NCBI GenBank assembly: GCA_907163345.1
Contig: CAJQUN010000001.1
Location: 1,922,001 to 1,986,000 of the forward strand
Reading direction: 5' to 3'
Source: Haberlea rhodopensis
Lineage: Eukaryota > Streptophyta > Magnoliopsida > Lamiales > Gesneriaceae
Length of the DNA: 64,000 nt
Below the pieces are notes generated by a model. The model worked only from the letters and a program-made list of their open reading frames with translations. It was not told where the DNA came from and did no database searches. The number at the start of each line of letters is the position of its first letter. Positions within the stretch are counted from its first letter, which is position 1. The position numbers were made by a program, and so were the translations under genes. This document shows positions 35,804 to 48,681 of this stretch, one piece after another.

Positions 35804-38800
35804 CTACTTTAATTTGGATTTCCATGCATTGTATTTATTGCTTTCTTGCTTGTATCTTTTCCATTCTCTGAGGACCGCAAGAATCACATGCAGTGAAACT
35901 GGTAAAAAGAAGGGCTGTCAAAAGAGAGGAAAAGATTATTAGATGACAGGTTAAGGATCATCTTCCACAGTGCATATAAAAAAAAAACAAAACAAAATCA
36001 TAATGAACAAATTTCTGTTTTTTGATGTGTTATAATATTATTTATCAAAAAAGAGGAATTTCCGAAATTCATCCTCATTTTCAAATTTTCCAACATGAAT
36101 ATCACCATTCATTCAACCATCGGTCACTCCCCAAACATAATATATCATTATATATATTTCAACACAAAACACTTTACATAAAAGTTTTAAAAAAAAATTA
36201 TATTACACTCTCAAACAGTTTCTGACGCAATTAGCCATGTACAGCAAAAACTTGCTCTGGACATCAATTCCAAACATATATATTATTCCCGCAAAACATT
36301 TCTCCAAACTCTTTGTCCAAAACTTCCAAACTTATTCGAAATTTGGTAAAATGACAACATGAAGTCTAATGGAATCACCAGAAATATACTCACACATGTC
36401 AATGTTGTTTATGGTTGCAGACAATTTTAATTGTTTCGCTTCTCCATTTACAAATTCTCACACAGGGTTAATTCGCACAGCAACACCTCCGATTTTCAAA
36501 TATTACGGGCGTGCCAAAAAGAAAAGGACAGCAGCTTTATATTTCACTCAATAACCTATATTTTTTTTCAATTTTAAAATTTGCTGCAGTAATTCTTGAA
36601 TACTTAATAAAGCAGGCATTATTATCAAATAAGATTCGGACATCATAGATCTTAATAAAGCAGTTAGGGTCATGGAACGAACCGAATAGACAGCAAAGCA
36701 GTGCTCAAATGAATAGTAGCTAACAGACATCATGGATGGGTGATAGAATGCATCTTCAGCAAAGGATCTTGCTTGTCTCGAGGATACTGACAGACAAAAG
36801 AATGAAGGTATGTATTAGTATGTTTGAAGGGCGACAAATGGAAAAAAGATATTTCTTCATCATATCACAAACTATAAAATCATACCAGCTGAAGCATCAT
36901 AAGCTCCATCAGACACATTGCTTAGGGTCAACTTTGCAGCTTCAAGAGAAAACTTCACCTGCTCAAGTAAAATGAATCAATTCCAATGATTATACAACCA
37001 TGACCCAAATACGAACTGTTATAAAAGTAGATTAATCAATCAGCATCAGAAGGGAACAAAAAAGCCATTTTTTATATAATGAAACTTGAGATTATGAATA
37101 TGAGCTCTATATCAGCCACACGCTAAGGTACACTCACCTGTTTTCCTATTTCATCCTTAATGATCATTCTTGGAAGCGATTGGACCTGCACAATTAACCT
37201 GGTTACACAAAAATGCTTTAAAAAAAATAAGTAGTTAAAAGCATATGGCACACCAATCGAGAAAGTGATCCAAGAGTTGTGCCACATTGAAGAAGATTAA
37301 AACATGTATGTTGCCGTGACAGCATATCCAATTCCCTGAATCACATAATATACGCAAACCATTAGTGTCCAAACATACACCATAAGACAATCAAACATTC
37401 AACACATTGATGTAATAACATGCAACAAAAAGGATAAACCATTAAAGGCTTTAGGTGCTTGGTGGAGTTTATTCCTGCCAAAAGGAGCTTAAAACATCTA
37501 CTCGAGCTCTTAGAATGTTGAATCCATTGGTTACATTTAATAAAGAGCTTCTGATCCAAAAAGAATTAAAATCAACAAAGCTTGTACTTGAGATTTAGAA
37601 ATCTACATTTAAAACTATTTTGTGGCACCTTTCTTATAATAGTGAAAGTCCACCACCGTCCCTCCTATCCCCAATAGTACTACTTTTTTGTTCCTCCACT
37701 GCATGTCCTTCTCCCTGGGTCAGCACATTCCCCATCACTCCTCTTGTCCGCACCCTCTGTGTCCAACTCATTCCCTGGTAACCAAACTTTTGGCACCAAC
37801 ATGAAATTTCAACCAATACCCATCACCATCCACAATTGTCCATATATGTTCAAAATAATCGTAAACGCCAAGGCACTAAGTTTACCACCAAGAAAAAACA
37901 CACTCCCTAGATCACACTTCAATATATCCAACAACCATCAAGTAATTTATTCCCAAAGACATTAAGAGCTGGCGGAAGGCTGCATCAGCGTAGGTAGGCA
38001 AGCTGGATAGAGAAGAATATCTAAAGAAGACAGTGAAAGGAAATAAGAAGACACACAGTGCTGTCTCGGTGGAGAAGAACATAAAAAAAAAACAGAGATT
38101 ATCTTAAAAGAACAGCATAAGGAAAACAAAGAAGAGGTGATATTCTAAAATGAAGAAAAGGAATATTGAAATGTGCGTGTGTCCATATTTAGAAGTTCCC
38201 TGAGGGGTACTTGTAATCCTAAAATTCTTTTCCCAATATAAAAATTGCAATAGATGCTTATTTAGGAATTGAACAGCTTGTTTTGCAAAACTCAGCACTT
38301 GACGTAATTTTATATCTTTCCAAATATGTTCTAGCAGCTTATGAGTTCTAATATGTATTTGATATGCCTTCAGGCATACGAGTTCTTGTTCATAATTAAA
38401 ATTGAAGAAGCTCTAAGTTACTTCAGTTCACTGCCTCTAAATAACTTGATTTAATTTTAATTTTTTCCAACTGCGTTCCAACAGCTTATGAATCCTAATA
38501 CATATTTGAGACGATCTTTGAGTATGCAAGTTCTTTTCATAAGCTTACTTCCATTCACCACCACTAGATAAACAAACAAATCCCAATGAATCTAAAAATG
38601 TTAAAAATTATGCATGAAAGTGATAATTGTCGATGAAAAATTTAGAACTTGGTTGCTCATCAAATAAAACTTTGAAAAAAATCCAACAGTAAAGTTAGTT
38701 TTTATCATATCAAGGATAATTTATATTCATTATGAGGCACCTCAATCGCGAAGAAAGCTATCCACTTTTTATTGCCTGTCTTTTGACCGTAAAGCTGAAG

Positions 38801-41800
38801 AAAATGCATTTCTTAGTGGTATCTGAATTAACAATAATGATTCTCCATTTCTGTTTGATTTGAGCACCAAAAGACAAAAATAGCATCTAAAGCATAAAAG
38901 TAAACAAGTCAATTTCCATGTCATCTGTCAGCCAACTTCTTCTCACCATTCCGTGAAGCCACTCTCACTGGCCAAAATTTGTAATGTCCTTGATGCATCA
39001 CCAGAGAAACCATTGGATTTTAAACCAAAGAGTTGCCGCAACTGCCCTATGAACACTTCAAAAATTTTCCTCTGGTCCTGCTTTCCGAATAAACATAAGT
39101 ATGATTTTGACCTTATACTTAACCTAAACATCTGAAGTAGAGAATGATAAAAACACAGCCATCTAGTAGCATGCATAATGAGGTTTAACATGTCTGCATT
39201 TACTTATTTTTGAATAACGTGACGAGCAAAAAGGAACAGTGATAAACAACTATGATTTAAAAACAAAAGCAAACATCACGTTCAAGTTCCATCAGCATCC
39301 TCCTCCGTACTTCCATGTACTCCAAATAATGCTTCCATTTACAGTTGAGGTTTTCACGGGATGGAAAGTCCTGTTTACTTACTCCATTACGAATTTTGAA
39401 TGATGGTCAAACATTTGTGTAATATGAAGCTTGAATTTATTATCTAAATATTCAAGAGAAAACCAATACATTGATTCACAGATAATAACTAAATGGTGTT
39501 ATGTTCACCTCAAAATGTTAGCCATAGTACAGATATGAGCTACAGCATCTAGCTTGTTCACTAACAACCTCAACTGGCATGAAGTACTAGACTTGTAACC
39601 AACAACAGGAATTCACTTCAGACACTCAAAAATTGGCTGTAATACAAATTGACATAATTTCTCACGAAAAGGCTACTGACCTCAGGTGATATCTTATATC
39701 TGCCATGAGGTGCCATATTTGTATCTTTCAAGCAACCTGGAGGGTTCCAAACTAAAACACTTCCCCACATCTACAAGTTGACGTTTTAAGAGCTGAGATT
39801 CTAAGGTAAGCAAAGATAGAAGATAAACAATGAAGTAAAAGTGCAACTCACTGGAGATATAAAGCCATTTGTCATAGAAATTTCTCCATTTGGGAGCTGC
39901 AACAGAAGTGAACATTCCGATGCAGATGGTACATATCTGGTATTAAAACCAAAAATGACAGTTATTCAATAGATTCTGATGATGATCACACACTAATATG
40001 TGACAATGTAAACCCACTAGATTGAATTTTGACGCAGAATTAAACAAGTACTTAATCAAGGAGTGCTTTTTTATGTGAGTCTTTTAGAAAAAGTAGAAAC
40101 GTTTGGTTTTCGCACACAACATTGAAATTGTTTTTCTCTTAACGAGAAACTTCAGCTGAAGTTCTGAAAGCCATATTTTCTGGCCTCTAACTTCTGAGTT
40201 TTTTTAGTTGTTTCTTTAAAATAGCTAGCAGTTTGAACTACTTCAACATTGAAATGCAGAGTGTAATAAAAGACAAATTTTTCCGCAGAACAAGGAACGT
40301 GATATGAGAAAAGAAGATGAAGTTAAAATTATACACCACAAACTGCAGGATTTTTGAACGCCCACCCGCTACAACTGATGTATCCAAATGCCACTCATTT
40401 GAGTTTACCTACAAAACTTGGACACATAAAAAATGTAAGAAAAAATGCTTAAGCAATCATGACAAGTATAAAAGGTAATTATGGAATTATCCCATTAGAT
40501 TATGGAACAAGAGACAATAGAATAGTTAGCAGTGGTTGCTACATACTGATGCACTTGAAATGTTAAGAACGAACACCAATTACGCAATTAAAAGAGGAAC
40601 TGTGTAGGCTACAGTAATTCACACTTTCTAAGAGAGAGAGAGAAAACATAAATCTTGCATTATATGTTGAATAGCATAGCATCATTGGGGGAACAAATGA
40701 ATGTTGGAAATGTCGCGTTATCTAATTACATATGTACCTGTTACATCAAATTCATGGATTATTAGGTGCGGAATGAGGAAAAAAATTGGTTCCATCTCGT
40801 TTTATCATAATATACAGAGACATCATAGAACAAAAGATAATTGTATCAGGAAAACTAGACAAATTGACAAAAGCATCAGTTGATATTCTTAATTGCTAGT
40901 GAATGAAAGGAATAGAGAGGCCATTTCCCCGCATTGAGTAATAAGAACCATATATTGAAATTTACAAGAATGCCCTGACCTCACAGCACACAAATAATGG
41001 CACACAAACCAATAACACAAAAAAGCAAATCTATATGGTTAAGTGCAATTATTAATAGTTTACACAAGGAAAACTTCCAACAGAAGGAAGTGTTGAGTGA
41101 ACATACAAAGAATGGAAGATCTTTCATACTGAATATATAGCTGCCCAACTGTTCATCCCAATAGGAAAATGAAGACTTCGGAGTGTGGTATAAAACCTGC
41201 ATGTTTACCAAAAAATGATACATTACGTCAAGGAGCTGTGTTCAACAACTTCAATTGAAATACATGTAAGCACGAAGGAATTCAACGAAGACTTTTTGGT
41301 GTACCTCTGGTACCTATTTATATATCTTTTTTGCTCGATCAAAAAAAAAACGAAGGAATTCAACGAGAGAAAAAAAAGAAAGCATGAGTAAGACCTGACT
41401 TTCCACTGTAACATCTGCCAGAGGCTTCAAAGCCTCAATAATAGGAGACAAGAGATTCACATCAGCATCTCGGAAATCCCTAACAAGCAAGATATTTTTT
41501 TAGAAGAATGCAACTACAAACTAGACTAATGGACCCCTTTCCATGACACCGACACTTTCCTATTTGTTATATTACCCCAAAATAAGTCATAATCCATAGC
41601 AAACGTCTTTGGAAAGAAAGGTTGCAAATATAGTGCAGGGATGAATTTCTACATACTATCGGAATTGCAACAAAATAATAATTTTAATTAAGAACAAGAT
41701 CCAGAAATTGCTTCATCATAAAACAAGAAACTGCAGTAAGACAATTGCAAATGTTTACCAGCATCTGAATGCTACATTTACCGAAGACGATATTAAGAAG

Positions 41801-42721
41801 ACACTTTACCAGTCATAAATCCAAGAGCGTGGATCAGCATTCAGCAAATTGAAAGAAAGCACGACCCTCCCATCCGCCCCCACTGGCATGAACTCCCCGC
41901 TAATAGACCCTTCCTCTTTTCCACCATTTGCAAATACTTTCACAAAAATCTCGGCTACCTTCTTCACAGCTTCCTCTTCCAAAATATTCCCAGCAATCCA
42001 AGCATGCCTATACTTCCCAACTGCCACCCTCAGCACCGAATATTCCTCCATCCTCATAACAATAACGGTGTAAACTCTTCCACCAGTATTACTTCCATCC
42101 AACAGCACCTGCAAATCCTCATCCAACAACTGTTCATCGTATTTTCCCAAATTCTCATCAATCTTGAGCTCATTCAGCGACCCACACTTCCAATGCACAT
42201 TATTGCGGGAATGAACACACTCAGAGCCGTAGTCTACGGTCACAGAAATAGATGAATTCAGATCACAAGCACCGCAGGATGAGGAATCATTCTCACTAAG
42301 TTTCCGCATGTGAGACTCAATTGAAAGCGACAAATCGTTAGCTGTAAACGAACAACGTCCGAAATTGACAAAAACAGCTTCAAATTGGCAAGGGAACAGC
42401 AGAGGATTTGAGTTGATGGCGGCAGATAAATCATCGATTTCACTGAATGGCAGCGGTGATCTGTAAATTTCTATTGATTTTAGCAGAAAAGGGAGACCTG
42501 CACTCGGAAAAAACACAACGAAATGGATATTAAAATCTGAAATAATAATAGTATAAAAAAGTGATCTTGAAGATTAAGCGAAAATTACCTGAGATAAAAG
42601 AGAAGAGAATAGTGAGAGTGATACTTAAGCGTTTGAGTCCAGGTCTGGTTTTTCGCATGGTTTCAGGGTCAAAGTCCGGGTCGGGACTAGATGTTGACGG
42701 AGCTTCGGAGATTTCCGCCAT
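35804..42721 (-). CDS. PIGS: GPI transamidase subunit PIG-S, 13 exons, intact
   Basis: PIG-S (Gpi17 in yeast) is a subunit of the ER-membrane GPI transamidase that attaches glycosylphosphatidylinositol to proteins. Exons: 42721-42589, 42497-41810, 41479-41395, 41196-41107, 40408-40335, 39936-39852, 39770-39681, 39077-38947, 37335-37254, 37185-37138, 36958-36886, 36786-36683, 35914-35804. All have GT-AG borders and consistent phases, giving 597 aa. An N-terminal membrane segment (about 29-50, LSITLTILFSFISGLPFLL) follows a basic stretch, a long lumenal domain follows (EWHLDTSV, ISPMWGSVLVWNPPGC, VFIGQLRQLFGL), and a second membrane segment (PFFLPVSLHVILAVL) lies before a basic tail. The start was chosen at MAEISEAP; an upstream in-frame ATG near 42790 would add a proline-rich stretch over a poly-G run and is unlikely. 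No frame breaks were seen. Confidence 0.93.
41289..41350 (+). mobile_element. 62-bp LINE 3' tail with 16-bp target duplication, in PIG-S intron 3
   Basis: CGAAGGAATTCAACGA occurs at 41273-41288 and again at 41351-41366. Between them lie only GGTGTACCTCTGGTACC, a short AT-rich stretch and TTGCTCGATC followed by ten A. The insert matches the last bases of the LINEs elsewhere in the window, so it is a bona fide target-primed insertion truncated after about 50 bases of element. It lies 45 bp downstream of exon 3's border at 41395 and is antisense to PIG-S. Confidence 0.85.
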
Positions 42722-42758
42722 TGGCCGGTCGATTTCTTCTTGCAGTGGAGCTATTAGC

Positions 42759-42772
42759 GGGGGGGGGGGGGG
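42759..42772. repeat. Poly(G) tract
   Basis: Fourteen consecutive G just upstream of the PIG-S start codon, so a C run in the likely 5' UTR of the minus-strand transcript. Its length may be uncertain in the assembly. Confidence 0.9.
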
Positions 42773-42836
42773 TATTAAATCCAATATCACAATTACAAAT
42801 ATTTATATAAATTTAACTTAATACTAAGGAAGCATA

Positions 42837-42909
42837 GCCGTCTTAGCTCAGCTGGTAGAGCGCATGGCTTTTAACCATGTGGTCGTGGGTTCGATTCCCA
42901 CAGACGGCG
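42837..42909 (+). tRNA. trnK-UUU: tRNA-Lys (UUU)
   Basis: A 73-base cloverleaf. The acceptor stem GCCGTCT pairs with AGACGGC, with discriminator G at 42909. The D arm is TAGCTCAGCTGGTAGAGC (A box). The anticodon arm is CATGG, loop CTTTTAA, CCATG, with anticodon TTT at 42870-42872. The T arm is GTGGG TTCGATT CCCAC (B box near 42889-42899). There is no intron and no encoded CCA. A T-run downstream (42919-42926) fits a pol III terminator. It lies 116 bp from the divergent PIG-S start codon. The sequence matches the eukaryotic nuclear tRNA-Lys pattern, not the intron-containing plastid gene. Confidence 0.97.
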
Positions 42910-42918
42910 TTCAGCCGA

Positions 42919-42926
42919 AATTTTTT
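42919..42926 (+). terminator. Pol III T-run terminator of tRNA-Lys
   Basis: Seven to eight consecutive T about ten bases after the tRNA 3' end, with a second T-run near 42931. Confidence 0.6.
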
Positions 42927-43831
42927 TCATTTTTTCGAAAAGCGTGTTTCTTTAACGAAAAAGTTGAAACTTGCGTAAAGATATTTTTGACAAATTTTCA
43001 AAGGTAAAATTAAAATATATATATTATAACATCTATCTAAAATGATTAAAATCAAACTAAATAGATTGATTATTTAAAAATAAAAAATAATGTTTTTAAG
43101 CAAAAGTCTTTGCTTTTGAAAAAATAATCAATAATCATAATACTTATTCCTTTGCTCAAAGTGATCCGATCAATATCCTTTCACCCATTATTTATTTCAT
43201 TATCCCGCTCGCTTAATTGGTTTATTTTATTTTTCATAATTTTGTTTTGTTCAACAACTTATTTAATTCAGATGCAATAAGTTTGGTGGTCGATTAGTTG
43301 CTATCTCATAGACAGTATCTTATATGATTAACTCCCTTTTTAATGACTCAAAATATGAATTTTTTCATTTAATAGTAGATGTCACCAAACGAAGCTTGGT
43401 CATGGCCGCAATCATCTTATAGGCTATGATTAGCTATTGTCTCACGTAAATTTTCAAAAAAAAATTTATTATTAATTTTCAAAAATTTAGTTTTTTTTAT
43501 AGCCACTCTAGCAAGTCCGATAGTCCCGGATAATTTTTGAATCGTAGCTCGGTGAGCCTGGTCACGTTGACGGAGGCTTACAAATTTTAACGAAGGGAGA
43601 AAACTTCAAAGACGAAAGCGAGTGAAGACTGGTACACGGTCAATGCTTAATAAAATCTTCCCAATGTTAAACTCTCATAATTTGTTATCACTTTCTTAAG
43701 TTTCTTTCTGGTTTCTAAACAAATTCATTTTTTCTTGGGCTGCTTCTGATATTGATCTCCGTATTGGGTCGCGGTTGCTCCCGGTCTTTTCGTCAATTCT
43801 GAAGCTCTACTCAAAATCCTGCTGAAGAAGA
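42927..43831. other. RIN4 upstream region
   Basis: No coding sequence. The portion near 43560-43831 is probably RIN4 promoter and 5' UTR. No convincing TATA box or defence-type element could be singled out. Confidence 0.45.
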
Positions 43832-46800
43832 ATGGCTGTAAGTCTACATTTTTGTTTTGTTTACCAATTGCTTCTTTCTGGTTTCTGCCTTCAAAGATTT
43901 ACTGTTTAGTTTATGTTCTGTGATGTTATTATGTTTCATTGGTAGAAAAGTCTTTGATCCACTGTTATTTAAGAGAATGAAAGTCTTGAATAGCATATCT
44001 TAGCTTAAGTTTAGAAAATTGGTTATTTTTTAACAGTAGACAAATCTTGATTCTTGCATCTAATTCCTTTCTATCGAACAAGATCGTTCACGTTGATTGT
44101 TTTTTAGCTTTTTCTCTCTGTTTTTTTCTTTGGAAGCAGTGGGTTTTGGCATCAGGGAAATCATAATTGGCTGTAGAAACTTTGTATGCACGAAGACTTT
44201 GGTTTATCTATTTAGAATGGTAACTAAAAAGATTAGCTTGCAATTTGGTTTGGTTGAGAGAGATGATCATCGTCAACTTGAATAGTGTTTGGTTTTTATT
44301 GAGTCATTGGATTTGAAAGGTTCCACTTGGTAGCTTGCTTTTCGTTGTCACTTTGGGCTCATTGACTTCAAAAAGCAATAATCACCATAACATAAGGAAT
44401 ATAGAATGGGTCAGCCCCTTTCACGGATCTTCTACTGACATTCAGCCTTAGGGATGGTAATGGGGTTGGTCTAGACTCGAACCCACACTGAACTCGCCCC
44501 GCTAGACCGGGTCTAGACCTGCTTCAATCGGGTTTGGAAGTAGGGTGGGACGGGTCCTGGGATTGGTCGGACCTGCCCCGCTATATATTTTTAATTTTTT
44601 TTAAAAAAAGTTAATATTGAATTTAAATTTTACTTCTTTGATTGAACAATAAAGTGTCATTATTTAATTTTATATCAAAATTCATGTGTTCATGTTAAAG
44701 AAGTTGGACATTTTGAAGAGAATGTGAGCAAATTAATAAATATTTGGTTGCTTAAAGATAGTTTTGAGATGCTTTTTATAAATATTTACTATAAAAAAAC
44801 ATGAAATTCAATAACAAAACTCAATTTTTGTATTTCAAAATTGATTTCTAGCTAAAATTTTAAAAAATAAAAAATAAATGGAACCGGGCGGGGCGGGTAA
44901 ACCCGCCGGGTTCGCAGGTCTAGGTGGGGCCGGGCGGGTCCGGATTTTATGTGTAGCGGTGGGGGGTCCTGAGATTGGCCAAACCCGTACTAAACCTGCC
45001 CGTTGCCATCCTTATTCAATTTTAACTTGTTAATATATATACCAACATATTTAATAAGTAGAGAGCAAAACATTAACAAATAATTTAAATTTGAAACGAT
45101 AATTAAAATTAAAATTTACATTAATAATTAAAGTTTTAAATTATATTATAGCGAAAAAAAATTATTTTTAATTTAAAATTAAAAAATATTAAAAAAATAA
45201 AAAGTAATAAAAAGAGTCGTTCGGCTCATTTTAAACTAAGACTTCCAATGTGCTATTATTCTGTCTTTCCTGCAGGAAACCTCTGTATTTATACTTCTTG
45301 TCAAGATTATGCAGACACTATAATAAAGTTTCTTATAACAAAGTCTGCAGCTTCACGAGGATGATAATTTGCTTCTCTTTCTATCACAAGGCACAACACA
45401 GTTTTCTCCATTTTCCTAACCGATCACCCGACAAAGAATTCCATAGAAATGAAACAACGCCATAATACCTTATGTATGAAAGTCAAGTTTGAATACCTTA
45501 TGACTTTTAAAAACTCTATAGAAGTCTATTTTGGATACCACTGGACTTTTATGGAGTATATAAAAGTCTAGATTGAATATCTGTAAGACAAAATTTTAAA
45601 CTCCATAAAAATCATAAAAGTCAATAAAAGTCTATTATCAATACATCCCCTTAAGTCTTTGATGACAAGACTTATATAAAGCACATCACAGACGATCCGT
45701 AAGCCAAGCAATTCACTTCAGAAAAATACACCATCTATTAGAATTGCATAAGGTTTAGAAGCGTCTTTTAACGACTATCAATTGCTCAGATTTATGTCTG
45801 GGTCAAACTGCACATCAATGGCTGAAGGTAACACTGCTCTTGAACTTTTATTTCCGCGTATTCTATTTTTTGTGTTATATGTTTAGGTACATATTGAAAA
45901 TCGATTTGTGTTCATGTTAAATTTCTAACAGCGAATTGAATTGCATGGCTGGCTTGATAGTTGGTACTGAGAGTTTACACAGTAGAGCTATGTAAATTTT
46001 GAAAGATATGAAGGCTTACTCTTTGCGCATATATGAACAAACTATGCATTCGGAATGACGTTTTTTTTTTGTCTACTTTAAAGCAGAGGTCAAATGTGCC
46101 ACAGTTTGGTAACTGGGAAAGTGATGACAATGTTCCTTACACGGTTTACTTTGACAAGGCAAGAAAAACTAGAGGTGAAAAAATGATTAATCCTAATGAT
46201 CCCCAACAGAATCCAGACATGTTCCGTAGCATTGAACCTCCGTCTCTTGCTCCTGCTGCTCCATTAAAACCGAGGACTAAACCAGGGGAAGCTATTGTAA
46301 GGGGATCAGTCAAGCCAATTCCTGAGCATAGAGTAAACAGGGAAGATGTTGATATGAGGCAGTTCAGTAATTCCACAGGTCGAAATGAAAACATGGGTCG
46401 AAGAAATGCTACTGAGTCGAATTACGGTGGTGGTCGTGGGAATAGACTGAATCAATCTACAAGTTCTGGTGCAGGATCTGGGTATAGCTTTGAGGGTTCG
46501 CCTCATCATCCACAAGCGAGAAATACTGGGAGAGGCATCGGTTCTGTGGCACGGGAAGGAACGAACTATGAGAACGGTCATGGTATCCGGGCAAGATCCC
46601 GGCTTGGGCCAATTGCTCAAGAAGACAATACTGTAAGTTATTGTGCTTGCATTCATTATCACTATGTTTTATAGATATCTGTTAGTCCATTATTATAACC
46701 TTCAAATGGGCTACTATTTCAATTCTACAACTTACAAATCTTAAAAGATTTTTCACTTCAAAGGATGGTTTTTTAAGCCTGGGCTCTTCCGTCAAACTTA

Positions 46801-47668
46801 TGACCTAAAGTTAGAGCTAAGGAGCGACCTATAAAAGGGTTATCATGAGTCAATCAATGTTAATTATATGTCTAGCATTCACATTGTAAGTTGCATTAAG
46901 GTGCATATCTCGAATATTTAGAGGTAAGTGAAAGACATCAAGAGGGCAATGGAATGAAATGATGTTAGCATATAACTATTCAGATGTTCTACGAAAGAGA
47001 AAGCTAAGAAGTATGTGAAATCGAGGCGCTTTGGAATCATCGATCATATATCTGCTTCTCAAGCGGTGAACCATGTAGTGATCTAACATAAATTGTAGAA
47101 GAAATTATAAAGTGGCTTATAAGCTCGAGGGAATGTAATACCTAAAAGCCTAGTCTTTTAGATTTTGGCCCTCCTGTCGAGCTTACAAAGTACACAATAC
47201 ATTTTCTTGTAAGTATCACTCTCCCATTCCATTTTACACATGGCATCCCATATTAAAGGCTGTGGGTTTGTATAATCTACTAGATATAAGCTTATCAATC
47301 AATTTTAACTGACTGGACCCTTCTTATTATTGATTATATTTCAAATGCCAGCCTGATAAAGGTGCAGCTGTTCCAAGATTTGGTGATTGGAACGAGAATG
47401 ATCCTCGGTCGGCTGAAAATTTCACCCTTGTATTCAACAAAGTTCGTGAGGAAAGGAATCCTACACCTGGTCATGCGTCAAGCACACCAAGAAATCCGTC
47501 TTATAGCCCACGGATCCAACCATCCAACGCCAACGAACCGAAGGTTGATGATCATAATACTTCTACCATCTCTTAACACAGCACAGTGTATCCTTTCTGA
47601 TCTTGAATCTTCTATGTTCTTACCCAGCTTCATTTTCAATGCAGAAATGCTGCTTTCCTTGGTGGTAA
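43832..47668 (+). CDS. RIN4: RIN4-like immune regulator, 4 exons
   Basis: RIN4 is a small plasma-membrane protein that represses basal immunity and is guarded by NLR receptors such as RPM1 and RPS2. Exons: 43832-43837 (ATGGCT only), 46087-46632, 47352-47543, 47645-47668, all GT-AG, 255 aa. The N-terminal NOI motif starts at residue 6 (VPQFGNWESDDNVPYTVYFD). The C-terminal NOI starts at about residue 191 (VPRFGDW, then NFTLVFNKVREER). Both contain the PxFGxW core recognised by the AvrRpt2 protease in Arabidopsis. The protein ends KCCFPWW, where the paired cysteines fit palmitoylation and membrane anchoring. The middle is a Gly/Ser/Arg-rich disordered linker. The two-codon first exon followed by a long intron (2249 bp) is unusual-looking but in frame. 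That intron carries a MITE (44449-45014). No damage was seen. Confidence 0.93.
44449..45014. mobile_element. hAT-type MITE, copy 1 of the GGGATGGCAA family
   Basis: Starts TAGGGATGGTAA and ends TTGCCATCCTTA (inverted). GC-rich arms with CCCGCC and GGGCGGG words flank an AT-rich core. The core shares long stretches with the copy at 48168 (for example GAGCAAATTAATAAATATTT). The flanks TTCAGCCT and TTCAATTT match at five of eight, a decayed 8-bp duplication. Noncoding; it lies inside RIN4 intron 1. Confidence 0.8.
45465..45660. mobile_element. Possible MITE remnant rich in GACTTTTA words
   Basis: Repeated direct and inverted AAAAGTC / GACTTTT words in RIN4 intron 1 (for example ACTGGACTTTTATGGAG) give imperfect self-complementarity between the two ends. 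Termini and a target duplication could not be fixed. Confidence 0.35.
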
Positions 47669-48159
47669 TTAAGACAACTGAACTTCTTGATGAATGTGAA
47701 AACTTCTTTTGAAGGCCATTATTGATACAGGGATGGTGCATTACGTCAGAATTGTGGGAGGTTGATTGAAACGTAGATGATGATAAAGTAACCCTCTTTT
47801 GTTACAATTTTCAGTTTCTGTCTTGTTTTTGATTGCTTTGAAAAAACAATATACGCATCGTGTAATTGCTGTATAACTGCTTGTTAAAATGTCAATTGTA
47901 TTTGAGAGATTATGATTAATTATATCTTGCAAGTTTGATCTTTTGTCAAAGCTTGGACATCTCAGCTTGCACTTCGAGTAGTTTTCGTATATCTATACTA
48001 TTTAATGAAGGCAGAGTACCTTACAGACATTTTTGGTATGACTCTAAGTAAATTACCATATTATCCGTCTCTTTTTCATCATTCAACTCTTATGGTAGCC
48101 CCCAACTTAATAAGTGGGATATGTGAAAACAATCAGCTTATCACCTTTTAAGTTGAAAA
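47669..48159. other. RIN4 3' flank
   Basis: Probably 3' UTR for the first few hundred bases. A polyadenylation site cannot be chosen with confidence. No gene on either strand. Confidence 0.45.
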
Positions 48160-48167
48160 CTTATTTT

Positions 48168-48673
48168 TAGGAATGACAATAGGGCGTGTCTAAACCCGAA
48201 TCCGTATTGAACTCACTCCGCTGGGGAGGGTTTGGACCCGCTTCAACCGGGTTTTGAAGCGGGGCTAGGTGGGATCCGATTTTGGCCAAATCCTCCCCAG
48301 AATTAAACAAAATTAATAAAGTGTCATTATTTAATTTTACATAAATTCTCATGTGTTCATATTAAAGAAGTTGGACACTTTGAAGTAGATGAGAGCAAAT
48401 TAATAAATATTTGGTAGCTTAAAGATAGTTTTACAATATTTATTATAATATTTACAAGAGAAAAACATGAAAGTCAATCACAAAACTCAATTTTTGTACT
48501 TCAAAATTGATTTTAGCTATTTATTTTAAAAAAAGAAAATTGGTTTCTGGGATGGGGCAGGTTAAATCAACTGGGTCCGTGGGGCGGGACGAGGCGGGTC
48601 TGGCTTTTTTGTTAGCAAGGTGGGTCCCGAATTTGGTCGAACCCGCCCCAAACCCACCTCGTTGCCATCCATA
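48168..48673. mobile_element. hAT-type MITE, copy 2, perfect 8-bp duplication
   Basis: 506 bp from TAGGAATGACAAT to GTTGCCATCCATA, flanked by CTTATTTT at 48160-48167 and 48674-48681. Same core as copy 1 in the same orientation. The 8-bp duplication and the short terminal repeat place the family with hAT elements. It lies just downstream of RIN4. Confidence 0.88.
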
Positions 48674-48681
48674 CTTATTTT

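Noticed and set aside
36736..36975. 79-codon plus frame at 36736
   Set aside because: Antisense shadow over PIG-S exons 11-12 and the intron between them.
42530..42790. Longer PIG-S start at 42790 giving a PPPPP-rich N-terminus
   Set aside because: The extension reads through the poly-G/C tract and is not typical of PIG-S; the ATG at 42721 gives a normal cytosolic N-terminus.
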